From: Desulfovibrio sp.
GTDB taxonomy: Bacteria > Desulfobacterota > Desulfovibrionia > Desulfovibrionales > Desulfovibrionaceae
Direction: 5' to 3'
Assembly (NCBI GenBank): GCA_030145055.1
Contig: JAQYWK010000003.1
Coordinates: forward strand, 496,001-560,000
DNA: 64,000 nucleotides
The notes under the pieces were generated by a model, which was not told the origin of the DNA, did not search any database, and saw only the letters and a program-made list of their open reading frames with translations. Below, piece by piece: positions 18,405 to 26,157 of this stretch. A program made the translations under genes and the position numbers. Positions within the stretch are counted from its first letter, which is position 1, and every line of letters starts with the position of its first letter.

Positions 18405-19099
18405 GATAATGCCACCCCCAGACTGGCTCCGATCAATGTTGCGATTATAACATTCCACTGCCCTGCCCCGCCTAGAGCCAGTGCTGTGGAAATGAGTCCG
18501 GTGATCACCCCGACTACCACATGAGTCCTGTCCTTAATCTGAAATATGAGCAGAGCAATAAACATTGCCGGAAGCGCGTAATCTAATCCCATGGGCTTAA
18601 TGTCCGAGATCAACGAACTAGAAACTATTCCCAGCACAGTCCCGCCAACCCATGCAAGCTGAGCAATGGAGTTGATCAGGAAGGTTTCGGACTTTCCCAC
18701 ATCGCCCTTGGCAAATCTAGTTGAATGCACTGCAAATGATTCATCCGTAAGCTGAAAGCCGAAAGCAGCAAGTTCAAGTTTGGACCATTTGCGAAGGTAT
18801 GGAGAAAGCGCCGCTGACATCAAAAGATGTCTGAGATTAACCACGAAAGTAGTAATGATAACAGACATGGCTGAGGCTCCGGACGCAAGCAGTCCGACAG
18901 CAATAAACTGCGCTGAACCTGCAAATACAAGAAGAGACATCAGCACTGTGTTATCGACAGAAATTCCAGTCTTACGAGCAAGAACTCCATAAGCAAAGCC
19001 GACAGGCAAAAAACCCAATACAATAGGTAAAGCCTGTTTTATGGCCGACATCAGCGCATCGTTAAATCTTATTTTTTGGGAACTCATTGTGGTTTCCAT
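18389..19099 (-). CDS. azlC: AzlC family permease, branched-chain amino acid exporter
   Basis: 236-residue polytopic protein with AzlC landmarks: FLPVGFAYGVLARKTG (about 32-47), the span LLVFAGSAQFIAVGLL, and FVVNLRHLLMSAALSPYL. It exports branched-chain amino acids with AzlD. Start at 19099, preceded by GGAGGTAGGT; an upstream ATG at 19117 has no better site. It is divergent from a MocR-type regulator, the likely local controller. Exact substrate unknown. Confidence 0.85.
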   Translation of the reverse strand: METTMSSQKIRFNDALMSAIKQALPIVLGFLPVGFAYGVLARKTGISVDNTVLMSLLVFAGSAQFIAVGLLASGASAMSVIITTFVVNLRHLLMSAALSPYLRKWSKLELAAFGFQLTDESFAVHSTRFAKGDVGKSETFLINSIAQLAWVGGTVLGIVSSSLISDIKPMGLDYALPAMFIALLIFQIKDRTHVVVGVITGLISTALALGGAGQWNVIIATLIGASLGVALSWTKK

Positions 19100-19227
19100 A
19101 CCTACCTCCACTAACATTAATACTCAATAGAACTTCGCGTGATCAAAATACGGGGCTTTCAAAACCACCCCCGAAACTGATTGCAAAAGAACACATATTC
19201 TGACATCAGTACAGATACAGTTTATAC

Positions 19228-19249
19228 AAATCTGAATCATAACAGATTT
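19228..19249. promoter_or_regulatory. inverted repeat between azlC and the MocR regulator
   Basis: AAATCTG-N8-CAGATTT in the 168-base divergent gap, ending 18 bases before the MocR start. Direct repeats ACAG/ATACAG lie beside it at 19211-19220. A candidate operator for the adjacent regulator. Confidence 0.4.
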
Positions 19250-19267
19250 CAAAATCAGGATCACATT

Positions 19268-20698
19268 ATGAATATTCAGCGCGGTGAAGGCGAATACAGA
19301 TATAAAAAAGTTGAGCAGGAGATCTCCAAGCACATCGAAGCTGGAGACATAGTACCCGGTGATAAGCTTCCATCACTAAGACAGATGAGCACAAATTTAA
19401 AAGTCTCTATCTCAACGGTCAGCCACGCTTATGAGGAACTCGAAAAGCGCGGCTTGATAGAATCACGTCCAAGATCCGGTTATTATGTGCGTAGTGAATT
19501 TCGTAAAATACCCACCCCGTTAGCTAAAATAGCTCAAAAGCTTGAACCGCACACCGTTACAAAGAATAAATTGATCCAGACCGCACTTGAAACAGTCGGC
19601 AACAAAAACCTGCTCCCGTTAGGAGTGGTCTGCCCGAGCAGTGAACTGTTACCCACCAAACAGCTCGCAAAAATAATGAGTGCTGTAATTAGAGAAAATC
19701 CTGAGATATCGGTCAATTATGAGTCCATCGCAGGCAACCTGCAATTGCGCAGACAAATAGCTTTTCGCTCGGTAGACTGCGGATCAAACGTAACCGCAGA
19801 TGATTTGATAATAACAACAGGAGCGATGGAAGCTCTGTATATATCGCTACGCACGCTCACCCGTCCCGGAGATTTAGTGCTAATTCAAGCGCCGACCTAC
19901 TATTGCTTCCTACAACTAGTGGAAAACCTCGGCCTGCGCGCAATAGAAATTCCTTCATGCCCCGAAAATGGAATTAATCCGGAAAGCATAAGCTCAGCGG
20001 CAACAACTTTCGACATTAAAGCCTGTATTCTCGCCCCAAGCTTCAATAATCCTGACGGCAGCCTCACTTCTGATGATAGGAAGAAGGAAATAGTAAAAAT
20101 ACTGGCTGAAAAAAATATTCCACTCGTTGAAGATGATGTGTACGGAGATCTTTTCTTCGGAGAAACGAGACCGCGCACCTTCAAATCATATGACCTAGAT
20201 GGAGGCGTACTGCTCTGCTCTTCATTTTCGAAGACCATAGCTCCCGGATACCGCGTTGGCTGGCTGTCACCAGGTCGATTCAAAGATAAGGCCATGGAAG
20301 TCAAAGCTACCACCAATGTCTCGTGCGCCTCTCCCACGCAAATGGCTATCGCACGTTATTTACACGAAGCACACTTTGATCGGCACTTGAAAAGATTACG
20401 ATCTGCAATGAAAGATCAAATGGGTAAAATGCGGGCAGAAATTGCCATGTCATTTCCTGACGGCACAAAGATTACCGATCCAAAAGGAGGCTCAGTTCTA
20501 TGGGTGGAACTACCTTCAAAGATAGATGGAGTAGAGCTGTTTTTTAAAGCTCGTGAGGAAAAAATCGGAATAGTGCCGGGAGCGGTATTTTCAACGCGCG
20601 ACGCCTTTTCAAATTACATAAGACTCAGCTGCGGGGCACTCTGGTCCGATGAAATCCAAAAAGGAGTCCGAAGGCTAGGAGAACTAGCTACGGAATAG
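19268..20698 (+). CDS. MocR-type transcription regulator (GntR wHTH plus aminotransferase fold)
   Basis: 476 residues. N-terminal GntR winged helix (YRYKKVEQEISKHI, GDKLPSLRQMS, VSISTVSHAYEELEKRGLI, SRPRSGYYV, about 1-78), then a fold-type I aminotransferase domain with the PLP-lysine segment SSFSKTIAPGYRVGW and APTYYC. MocR proteins use PLP or an amino-acid aldimine as effector. Start at 19268 after AGGA. Its divergent placement from azlCD suggests that it controls amino acid export, possibly in response to an amino acid bound as an aldimine; this is inference. Confidence 0.88.
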   Translation: MNIQRGEGEYRYKKVEQEISKHIEAGDIVPGDKLPSLRQMSTNLKVSISTVSHAYEELEKRGLIESRPRSGYYVRSEFRKIPTPLAKIAQKLEPHTVTKNKLIQTALETVGNKNLLPLGVVCPSSELLPTKQLAKIMSAVIRENPEISVNYESIAGNLQLRRQIAFRSVDCGSNVTADDLIITTGAMEALYISLRTLTRPGDLVLIQAPTYYCFLQLVENLGLRAIEIPSCPENGINPESISSAATTFDIKACILAPSFNNPDGSLTSDDRKKEIVKILAEKNIPLVEDDVYGDLFFGETRPRTFKSYDLDGGVLLCSSFSKTIAPGYRVGWLSPGRFKDKAMEVKATTNVSCASPTQMAIARYLHEAHFDRHLKRLRSAMKDQMGKMRAEIAMSFPDGTKITDPKGGSVLWVELPSKIDGVELFFKAREEKIGIVPGAVFSTRDAFSNYIRLSCGALWSDEIQKGVRRLGELATE

Positions 20699-20768
20699 GT
20701 GCTCCAGAGATGTCATATCTATGCGCCCTAATATAATTTCACATAAGATATACTTACGAAAGACAGAT

Positions 20769-21338
20769 TCACGCTTTGGCTTGAGCTTCAGCTTCGGCTC
20801 GCGCTAAAGTTTCGCCCAGAACTTTTTCGACCATATCTGCGGCTTCCGCCAGAGAAAATTCAGGATCACTTTCGATCAGGGCCATCTGTAAATTGACCTC
20901 TCGCTGAACGTCGATTTTTTCAGGATTAAAGTATCCTTTCCATATAGATAAGACTTTATCATTTTTGCCCATGCGGCAATATGTCAGCCCCAAATATAAG
21001 GCGGAAAAATTATCTTCGCCCAGAATTTTAAGCGACCTTTCAAGCTCAACCTTCGCCTGAATATATTTGCCGCCCATATACAAGCTATGCCCGAAACGTT
21101 TCCTAGCATTAGCATTATGCGGCTCAGACTTAATAAATTCTCTATATTTTTCAGCAGCTTCTACGTACCTTTTATTTTCATACGCAACATTCGCTCCTGC
21201 GAGAACATCAAGATCCACTTCAGTGGCAGCAATAGGTTTTGCGGCACTGTTAAGCTGTTCTTTATCATCTTTCTTTCTGAAACCACCGAAGAGGAAACCT
21301 CTACGGGAGATTTTCTGAGGCTTTTTTGAGCCAGACAT
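20769..21338 (-). CDS. TPR-repeat protein
   Basis: 189 residues. The middle (about 45-130) holds two to three tetratricopeptide repeats (NVAYENKRYVEAAEKYREFI, SLYMGGKYIQAKVELERSL, YCRMGKNDKVLSIWKGYF). An N-terminal SRRGFLFGGF looks like a twin-arginine start, but charged residues follow it instead of a hydrophobic stretch, so export is unlikely. The Ala/Glu-rich C-terminus is helical. Start at 21338, seven bases after GGAGG. Likely a scaffold; the partner is unknown. No operon partner on this strand. Confidence 0.7.
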   Translation of the reverse strand: MSGSKKPQKISRRGFLFGGFRKKDDKEQLNSAAKPIAATEVDLDVLAGANVAYENKRYVEAAEKYREFIKSEPHNANARKRFGHSLYMGGKYIQAKVELERSLKILGEDNFSALYLGLTYCRMGKNDKVLSIWKGYFNPEKIDVQREVNLQMALIESDPEFSLAEAADMVEKVLGETLARAEAEAQAKA

Positions 21339-21489
21339 ATTCATACCTCCAATTTGCAAACAAGGCAGACCATAACGATAAATCAGCTCGGGGCCAAGTG
21401 GTATATACTCCTCAGTAGTAGACTTATTCTCTTCCTCAAGTTAAATTAAGAAAGCTAGCAATCTGAAATAAAATTTTTAAGGATTAATG

Positions 21490-22095
21490 ATGAAAAAAAT
21501 ACTGTTGGTACTGATTACACTCTTGGCTCTCACCTCTTGTAAATCTGCGGCAAAATACGCGACTCCGTTTGAGACCGGTGGTAAAACGTATAATGTGGCC
21601 CTTTTGCCTTGGAAAACGGACACAATGGATTTCACAACGAAATACCGTTGGACCATGACGCAGGCGATAAAAGATGCTTGCAAACAAGCGGAAACAGTCA
21701 AGTTTGCATGGTCAGCCTACCCTGTAAACGGAGGTGATATTCCTCTTCTTGAAGGAATCGACACTGAAGGGCTATGGCTCAGAAAAAAATATGGCAGATA
21801 TGTACCGAACATTGACGATGTTTTAAAAATTCTGAGCAAGACAAATGCAGATTGCGCCTTACTATATGATATGAGCGCAGATAATGGCGGCCCCGTAAAT
21901 GAGGGCTCCTCCTATTCAAGATCCGACTATATCAGGCTCTATTTAATTGATGCTAAATCTGGAAAAATGACCATAAAGTTTATCAGAACAGATTTCCGTC
22001 GCGGAAAGGCTTTCGGGGCTGCTAAAAAAATAACCCTGCTAACATTAAGCGAATGGCTTTTCCCTACTCCGGTAGAGACTGAAACAACAAAATAA
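21490..22095 (+). CDS. putative lipoprotein of unknown function
   Basis: About 201 residues with a lipoprotein signal (KKILLVLITLLALTSC, lipobox LTSC with Cys near 17). The mature part has a strand-rich alpha/beta look (VALLPWKTD, DCALLYDMSAD, YIRLYLIDAKSGKM) reminiscent of CsgG/TolB-N-like envelope lipoproteins such as GNA1162, but the match is not firm. ATG at 21487 and 21490 are both possible; the second has better spacing from AAGGA. It is followed after 41 bases by a secreted OB-fold-like protein, so the two may form an envelope pair. Confidence 0.55.
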   Translation: MKKILLVLITLLALTSCKSAAKYATPFETGGKTYNVALLPWKTDTMDFTTKYRWTMTQAIKDACKQAETVKFAWSAYPVNGGDIPLLEGIDTEGLWLRKKYGRYVPNIDDVLKILSKTNADCALLYDMSADNGGPVNEGSSYSRSDYIRLYLIDAKSGKMTIKFIRTDFRRGKAFGAAKKITLLTLSEWLFPTPVETETTK

Positions 22096-22136
22096 GAAGC
22101 AAATAATTTAAACTAAAAAGACCAAGGAGCTTATAA

Positions 22137-22625
22137 ATGGTAAAAAATATCAGCCTTAAATTAATGACAACACTTTGCATGATCGCACTATTTACCACCG
22201 CAGCCATTGCATCCGATATGAATATCAAGGGATGGGAGAAAGGCGGGAAATATGACAAACTTTACGACAACACAGACCGTGACGTTTTCAAAGGACGGTT
22301 GATTAAGATCACTGACGTAACACCGCTGGACGGCATGGCCGAAGGTGTCGCTATTATCGTTAAAGATAAAGAAGATGGCGAGGAAGTGCTTGTGCATCTC
22401 GGACCAAAAGACTTTGTTGAGCCGCGCATCACAGATTTGAGACCCGGAGCAACAGTCAAAGTATACGGAGTTCTGGTCGAAATTGATGATAGATTTGAAT
22501 ACATGGCTGCAAAGCTAAAGGCCGGAGAAGAACGCAAGTACAAGTTCCGTCTGACTAAGGACGGAGCGCCATTCTGGTCCCTGTCTCCAGAAGATCTTAA
22601 ACGCGAAGAAGCTGACATAGAATAG
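22137..22625 (+). CDS. secreted small protein, OB-fold-like
   Basis: 162 residues with a signal peptide (LMTTLCMIALFTTAAIAS, cleavage near 26). The mature region reads as five alternating strands (FKGRLIKITDVTP, GVAIIVKD, EEVLVHLGPKDFV, ATVKVYGVLVEID, FEYMAAKLKAGEERKYKFR), resembling bacterial OB-fold periplasmic proteins. AAGGAG precedes the ATG. No catalytic residues are recognised. It follows the lipoprotein gene in the same direction and is closed by a strong terminator. Confidence 0.55.
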   Translation: MVKNISLKLMTTLCMIALFTTAAIASDMNIKGWEKGGKYDKLYDNTDRDVFKGRLIKITDVTPLDGMAEGVAIIVKDKEDGEEVLVHLGPKDFVEPRITDLRPGATVKVYGVLVEIDDRFEYMAAKLKAGEERKYKFRLTKDGAPFWSLSPEDLKREEADIE

Positions 22626-22646
22626 TTAGTACTTAATAAGCTAATC

Positions 22647-22687
22647 AAAAAAATCCCCCGACGCATCATGTGTCGGGGGATTTTTTT
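22647..22687 (+). terminator. terminator after the OB-fold-like gene
   Basis: Stem AAAAATCCCCCGAC..GTCGGGGGATTTTT followed by more T. The A-run on the left also allows reverse use, though no minus-strand gene ends here. Confidence 0.9.
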
Positions 22688-22836
22688 TGTTTTTTCCCAG
22701 CCCGGACCTGAGTCGGCTGATTCGGGTCCGACCTAAACGATATTATCTCCATATCAATTGAAACTATTTGCCACGGGACTATCCAGAACAGTTCTGGATG
22801 TCGCGCACGGCGGATAAAAAATTATGGAGAATTAAT

Positions 22837-22920
22837 ATGGATAATTTGTATGGCTACTATCTTAGAAAAAAAGGACAGAGTGAACTTAATATGGGCGAAT
22901 ATTATATCATAAGTCCATGA
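22837..22920 (+). CDS. possible 27-residue leader ORF of the Rhs unit
   Basis: ATGGATAATTTG.. encodes 27 residues (MDNLYGYYLRKK..) with GGAG nine bases upstream. Its stop overlaps the next start as ATGA, the classic coupling signal. It could be a real small gene, a translational coupler, or the remains of a longer Rhs N-terminus after a frameshift. No homology is recognised. Confidence 0.3.
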   Translation: MDNLYGYYLRKKGQSELNMGEYYIISP

Positions 22921-23243
22921 AACCAGAGGAGAAACTTGAGAAATTGTATGAGATCGTAGAGCCGATGGAATTCGGCATTGATCCTAATGCAAACTATCAG
23001 CAACGGTTTTTCTCTAAGTTTAACAGCTCCGAAAAGATGTATCCTAAGATGTTAAAGGGGCAACGCAAGGCTCTTTGGGATCGCCGATATAGCGAGATGG
23101 AAAATCTCATTGAAACGCGCAAAAGAGCTAAATCTCAGGTCCACACCAATTTTATGCTGAGCAATCCAGAATTGGAGTTGGTTAAGGATCTACACAACAC
23201 GCCATATGGTAAAGAATTGATGTCCGAAGTCGCGAGAAACTAG
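22917..23243 (+). CDS. N-terminal portion of the Rhs-family protein, ended by an in-frame TAG
   Basis: 108 residues, charged and helical (MKPEEKLEKLYEIVEPMEFG.., KGQRKALWDRRYSEMENLIE). The TAG at 23241-23243 is in the same frame as the 567-residue Rhs ORF that follows. The codons between them are open (RRRPESGTGESIHDELERD), so a single amber codon splits what would be a 696-residue protein. This part matches no family I recognise; in Rhs proteins the segment before the YD repeats is variable. Either a nonsense mutation or two genuine genes. Confidence 0.5.
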   Translation: MKPEEKLEKLYEIVEPMEFGIDPNANYQQRFFSKFNSSEKMYPKMLKGQRKALWDRRYSEMENLIETRKRAKSQVHTNFMLSNPELELVKDLHNTPYGKELMSEVARN

Positions 23244-23303
23244 CGGAGACGCCCTGAATCAGGTACTGGCGAATCTATCCATGATGAGCTGGAACGGGAT
23301 TCT

Positions 23304-25007
23304 GTGGACATGGAAGCTGTGCCGCAGTTTCAGTCTAAACCTTTTATGATACCGGGGACGGAAGAAAAATTTGCAGGACTTGATCTCGAAAGAGACGATA
23401 ACGGCAGAATCATTAAGAGGTCGTTTGATGTTTATCCTATAAAAATAGAATACAGGTATGAGTATGATGGCGAAGGCAGGCTTAAAAATGTTTACTGTGA
23501 CCGCAACACTACTGAGGATTATCGTTATGGTGAATATGGCGAAAGGGTCGCGATCGAAACCTACCTTGGAAGACCGCATCGGTATACCTACAACGAAAAC
23601 CTACAACTCGTGAAAACTGGCAAAATTAAATACACCTACGATGATAAAGGGCGCTTGATTTCTAGAAATGAATTCGGTGAAATCACTCAATATTCATATA
23701 CAGAAACGGGACTACTACGTGAAGTTATTCTGCCGGATGGCAAGCGAATAGAATATACTTGTAACCCTGCAGGACAGAGACTCTGCAAAGAGATTAATGG
23801 CAAGGTTGTCGAAACGCACCTATGGCAAGATTTAACGACATTGCGGGTGGTCGCTGACGAGAAAGGCAATAATGCGAAGATCTTTAGATATGACGAAGAA
23901 GGCGATCCGATCGGTATGATTTACCAAGATAAGAAGTATCTTTTCGCCACTGATCAGATCGGAACAATCTTTATGGTTGCGGATGACAAAGGTAATGAGC
24001 TAAAACGAGTTATATATGATCCGTTTGGCAATCTACTTGTCGATACAAATAAGAAGTTAGACACCTGTGTAGGATTCGCGGCAGGTCTCGCAGATAAAGA
24101 TACAGGGTTAGTTCATTTCGGATATCGTGAATACGATCCTGCCATCGGCAGATTCATAACTCCCGACCCAATTGGTTTAGCTGGCGGGGATGTGGATGTT
24201 TATGGCTATTGCCTCGATGATCCGATTAATTTTATTGATCGGACGGGGCTGTTTGGCGAATTCGGTTCATCAGGTTCCGGTGGCTTTTCTGGATCAGGTC
24301 TCGGCGGTTATTCTGGCTATAGTGGAGTAAGTATGGGTGGTTCTGCTGGATCAGAACTCGGTGGTTATTCTAGCTACAGTGGAGTAAGTACGGGTGGTTC
24401 TGCTGGATCAGATCTCGGAGGCTACTCTGGTTATACCGGCTATGCTGGGCCAAGCTTTAGTGATTATGTTGGAAAAGATTTTGGTTCAGAATATGCCGGA
24501 ACAAGCAGTAAAAATCCCACTCAAAATGCGATAAAATCTAGCGTACAAAACGCTCGAGAAATGGAAAAGCTCGCTGAAGAAAAGACGAAAAAGAATCGTC
24601 AAGCTCGTATGGACAAGCTCGCTGAAGAAAAAGCGAAAAAGGAGCGACAAGCTCGTGCTAACGAAGAGCGCCGAGACAAGCAGCGGCGTGCGGCTCTTAT
24701 TGCCAGCAAAAAAGGCAAAAAAAACAAAAATGATTTAACACTTCTAGATATTGGTAAAGGAGCATTTGATGGAGCTCTTACAGGAGCAGCAGGTTGGAGT
24801 GCTTATGGAAGGCCGTTAGGTCCCGGCGGAAGTCTTGCTGGAGCACTAACAGGAGTATTTTTTGGTGCTTCATTGGGATTATTAAAAACAATCGGTATTA
24901 AAGCACTCTCTGATAAATCCGGTGTCGATAGAAAAGACATTGAAGACACCTTCGGAGCCTTTGATAGTGTGAAACCTAAAACACATAAAAGAGATTTTAG
25001 AAAATGA
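23304..25007 (+). CDS. RHS-repeat protein with core domain and variable C-terminal region (candidate polymorphic toxin)
   Basis: 567 residues from a GTG at 23304 with a poor Shine-Dalgarno. Seen: YD/RHS repeats (YRYEYDGEGRLKNV, YTYDDKGRLISRNE, about 45-250), the conserved core end GLVHFGYREYDPAIGRF and PDPIGLAGGDVDVYGY (about 265-305), then a non-conserved tip. The tip has a Gly/Ser/Tyr tandem repeat, a Lys/Glu/Arg-rich stretch (KLAEEKxKKxRQAR twice), and a glycine-zipper-like hydrophobic region (GALTGAAGW.., LAGALTGVFFGASLG, about 490-535) suggesting a membrane-acting end. It overlaps the next gene by ATGA. Much shorter than classic Rhs proteins, so probably a truncated or orphan form. Confidence 0.75.
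   Translation: MDMEAVPQFQSKPFMIPGTEEKFAGLDLERDDNGRIIKRSFDVYPIKIEYRYEYDGEGRLKNVYCDRNTTEDYRYGEYGERVAIETYLGRPHRYTYNENLQLVKTGKIKYTYDDKGRLISRNEFGEITQYSYTETGLLREVILPDGKRIEYTCNPAGQRLCKEINGKVVETHLWQDLTTLRVVADEKGNNAKIFRYDEEGDPIGMIYQDKKYLFATDQIGTIFMVADDKGNELKRVIYDPFGNLLVDTNKKLDTCVGFAAGLADKDTGLVHFGYREYDPAIGRFITPDPIGLAGGDVDVYGYCLDDPINFIDRTGLFGEFGSSGSGGFSGSGLGGYSGYSGVSMGGSAGSELGGYSSYSGVSTGGSAGSDLGGYSGYTGYAGPSFSDYVGKDFGSEYAGTSSKNPTQNAIKSSVQNAREMEKLAEEKTKKNRQARMDKLAEEKAKKERQARANEERRDKQRRAALIASKKGKKNKNDLTLLDIGKGAFDGALTGAAGWSAYGRPLGPGGSLAGALTGVFFGASLGLLKTIGIKALSDKSGVDRKDIEDTFGAFDSVKPKTHKRDFRK
24300..24449 (+). repeat. 57-base tandem repeat in the Rhs tip
   Basis: Two near-identical 57-base units (24300-24356 and 24357-24413) plus a partial third encode LGGYS-x-YSGVS-x-GGSAGS-x, a Gly/Ser/Tyr-rich linker between Rhs core and tip. 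Such repeats can change copy number by slippage. Confidence 0.85.
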
Positions 25008-25309
25008 AAATCGCAATTATATCAATTGCCCTGATCTGCTATACAGCCATATTAATAATCTTTGTATCTCGTTCAAGCAAAGAGATATCTTGTTCAAGCT
25101 GTGGTCATAAATATCAGGCAACTCCAAAACGAGCTTTGGCATACATGTACCTATTGTTAGCAGTAGGTTTAGCTATCGGGACTGTAGTCCTTGAGATAAA
25201 CAATGATTTTTCTACCAGTGGGCTTCTTGTCGTAGCAGGACTTTATTATCTGCTCAAAAAAGAAGGATATAAATGCCTTAACTGTAAAACGATAAATCAG
25301 CTCCCCTAG
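25004..25309 (+). CDS. membrane protein with zinc-ribbon cysteines, candidate Rhs immunity protein
   Basis: 101 residues: span 1 (about 2-22), a loop with CSSCGHKY, span 2 (about 46-65), span 3 (about 72-84), and a C-terminal CLNC. The four cysteines could bind zinc. The start overlaps the Rhs stop (ATGA), as expected for a toxin's cognate immunity gene. If the Rhs tip attacks membranes, a membrane-embedded protector would fit; this is inference from position and topology only. It is followed by a terminator. Confidence 0.5.
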   Translation: MKIAIISIALICYTAILIIFVSRSSKEISCSSCGHKYQATPKRALAYMYLLLAVGLAIGTVVLEINNDFSTSGLLVVAGLYYLLKKEGYKCLNCKTINQLP

Positions 25310-25321
25310 AACACCAACTGA

Positions 25322-25349
25322 CCCCGTACTTCGGTGCGGGGTTGTTTTT
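25322..25349 (+). terminator. terminator after candidate immunity gene 1
   Basis: CCCCGTAC-TTCG-GTGCGGGG stem with a UUCG loop and T-rich tail. Part of a 54-base segment that recurs after the second small gene. Confidence 0.7.
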
Positions 25350-25383
25350 GTTTCCTGCGTCCTAGCGAGAGATATTGTAGGCC
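25330..25383 (+). repeat. direct repeat, copy 1 of terminator/flank segment
   Basis: TTCGGTGCGGGGTTG.. through CCTAGCGAGAGATATTGTAG is repeated almost exactly at 25841-25893. Each copy follows a small membrane-protein gene, which points to duplication of an immunity-plus-terminator module. Between this repeat and the next gene (25384-25600) I see no gene. Confidence 0.85.
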
Positions 25384-25610
25384 TGAACAACCAGCACAGG
25401 ATCGCAAAGATGCTGTGATGGCCCACCTTGCCTCCACAAGATGGGCTTAAAATATTGAATTAATCGATATAAGAACAGCAGTAGTCAGCGAGTTCTTCGA
25501 CAATTAGTTTGAATTTCGAGTTGGCGGAAACATCAAAACTTTCTCAGTCTGTTATTGACTTATTATGGTAAGAAACGTCCTTGCTAAGCTATATAACAAA
25601 AGGAGCAGCC

Positions 25611-25802
25611 GTGCTGGAAACTAATAAACAGAGAGGGATATCTATAGGCATCATCAATGGGGTATTTGCTGTGGGTAGTCTCTTGAGCAACTCATTGGTT
25701 GGACTCACATTAGATTTCTGGTTTTCCATACTCCCTGGTTTCGTGGTAGCCCATTGGGTCTATCACATGGAAGATACGAAAGAAGACAAAAAGGACAAAT
25801 AA
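25611..25802 (+). CDS. small two-span membrane protein, candidate orphan immunity protein
   Basis: 63 residues from GTG at 25611, with AGGAG six bases upstream (the frame is open to an ATG at 25581 that has no such site). Two hydrophobic spans (IGIINGVFAVGSLLSNSLVG and FWFSILPGFVVAHWVY) and a Lys/Asp-rich tail. No family recognised. Its place between two copies of the same terminator segment, upstream of a decayed Rhs core, suggests a leftover immunity gene whose toxin tip was lost. Confidence 0.45.
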   Translation: MLETNKQRGISIGIINGVFAVGSLLSNSLVGLTLDFWFSILPGFVVAHWVYHMEDTKEDKKDK

Positions 25803-25840
25803 TCTTGTAACTGACTTAGCTGTTAACAATGGCCCCGTGC

Positions 25841-25893
25841 TTCGGTGCGGGGTTGTTTTGTTTCCTGCGTCCTAGCTAGAGATATTGTAGCCC
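25841..25893 (+). repeat. direct repeat, copy 2 of terminator/flank segment
   Basis: Near-identical to 25330-25383 (one T fewer, a few substitutions). With the preceding CCCCG (25833-25837) it also forms a CCCCG..CGGGG hairpin with T-run, ending the small gene at 25802. Confidence 0.85.
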
Positions 25894-25933
25894 TCCCGTA
25901 TAACAGACCCAGCACAAAGTTAAGCCCCGAATA

Positions 25934-26056
25934 ATTCGCAGCGGGTCTCGCAGATAAAGATACGGGCCTAATCCATTTCGGATATCGTGAATACGATTCT
26001 ACCATCGGCAGATTCATAACTCTAGGGCCCGATCGGTTTAGCTAGCGGGGATGTGA
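25934..26056 (+). pseudogene. decayed copy of the Rhs core end
   Basis: Closely matches 24073-24195 of the Rhs gene at DNA level. It translates as GLADKDTGLIHFGYREYD then breaks by small indels after GRFIT, where the intact copy reads PDPIGLAGG. No start and no tip follow. This is the usual footprint of recombination at the conserved Rhs core. The rest of 25803-26157 has no gene. Confidence 0.8.
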
Positions 26057-26157
26057 ACACCCTTTAATAAAATACCTGCCAAACATCATTGACTACAAAC
26101 AGCGAACAAGAGAAAGTACCCCTCTAAACATAACAACTATTAATCACGGCTAAATAA

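Noticed and set aside
20769-21338. Twin-arginine signal (SRRGFLFGGF) in the TPR protein
   Set aside because: The motif is followed by charged residues, not a hydrophobic export segment.
22137-22625. Secreted OB-fold-like protein as a bacterial BOF/YgiW family member
   Set aside because: The strand pattern is similar but the family signature is not evident, so only a fold-level call is given.
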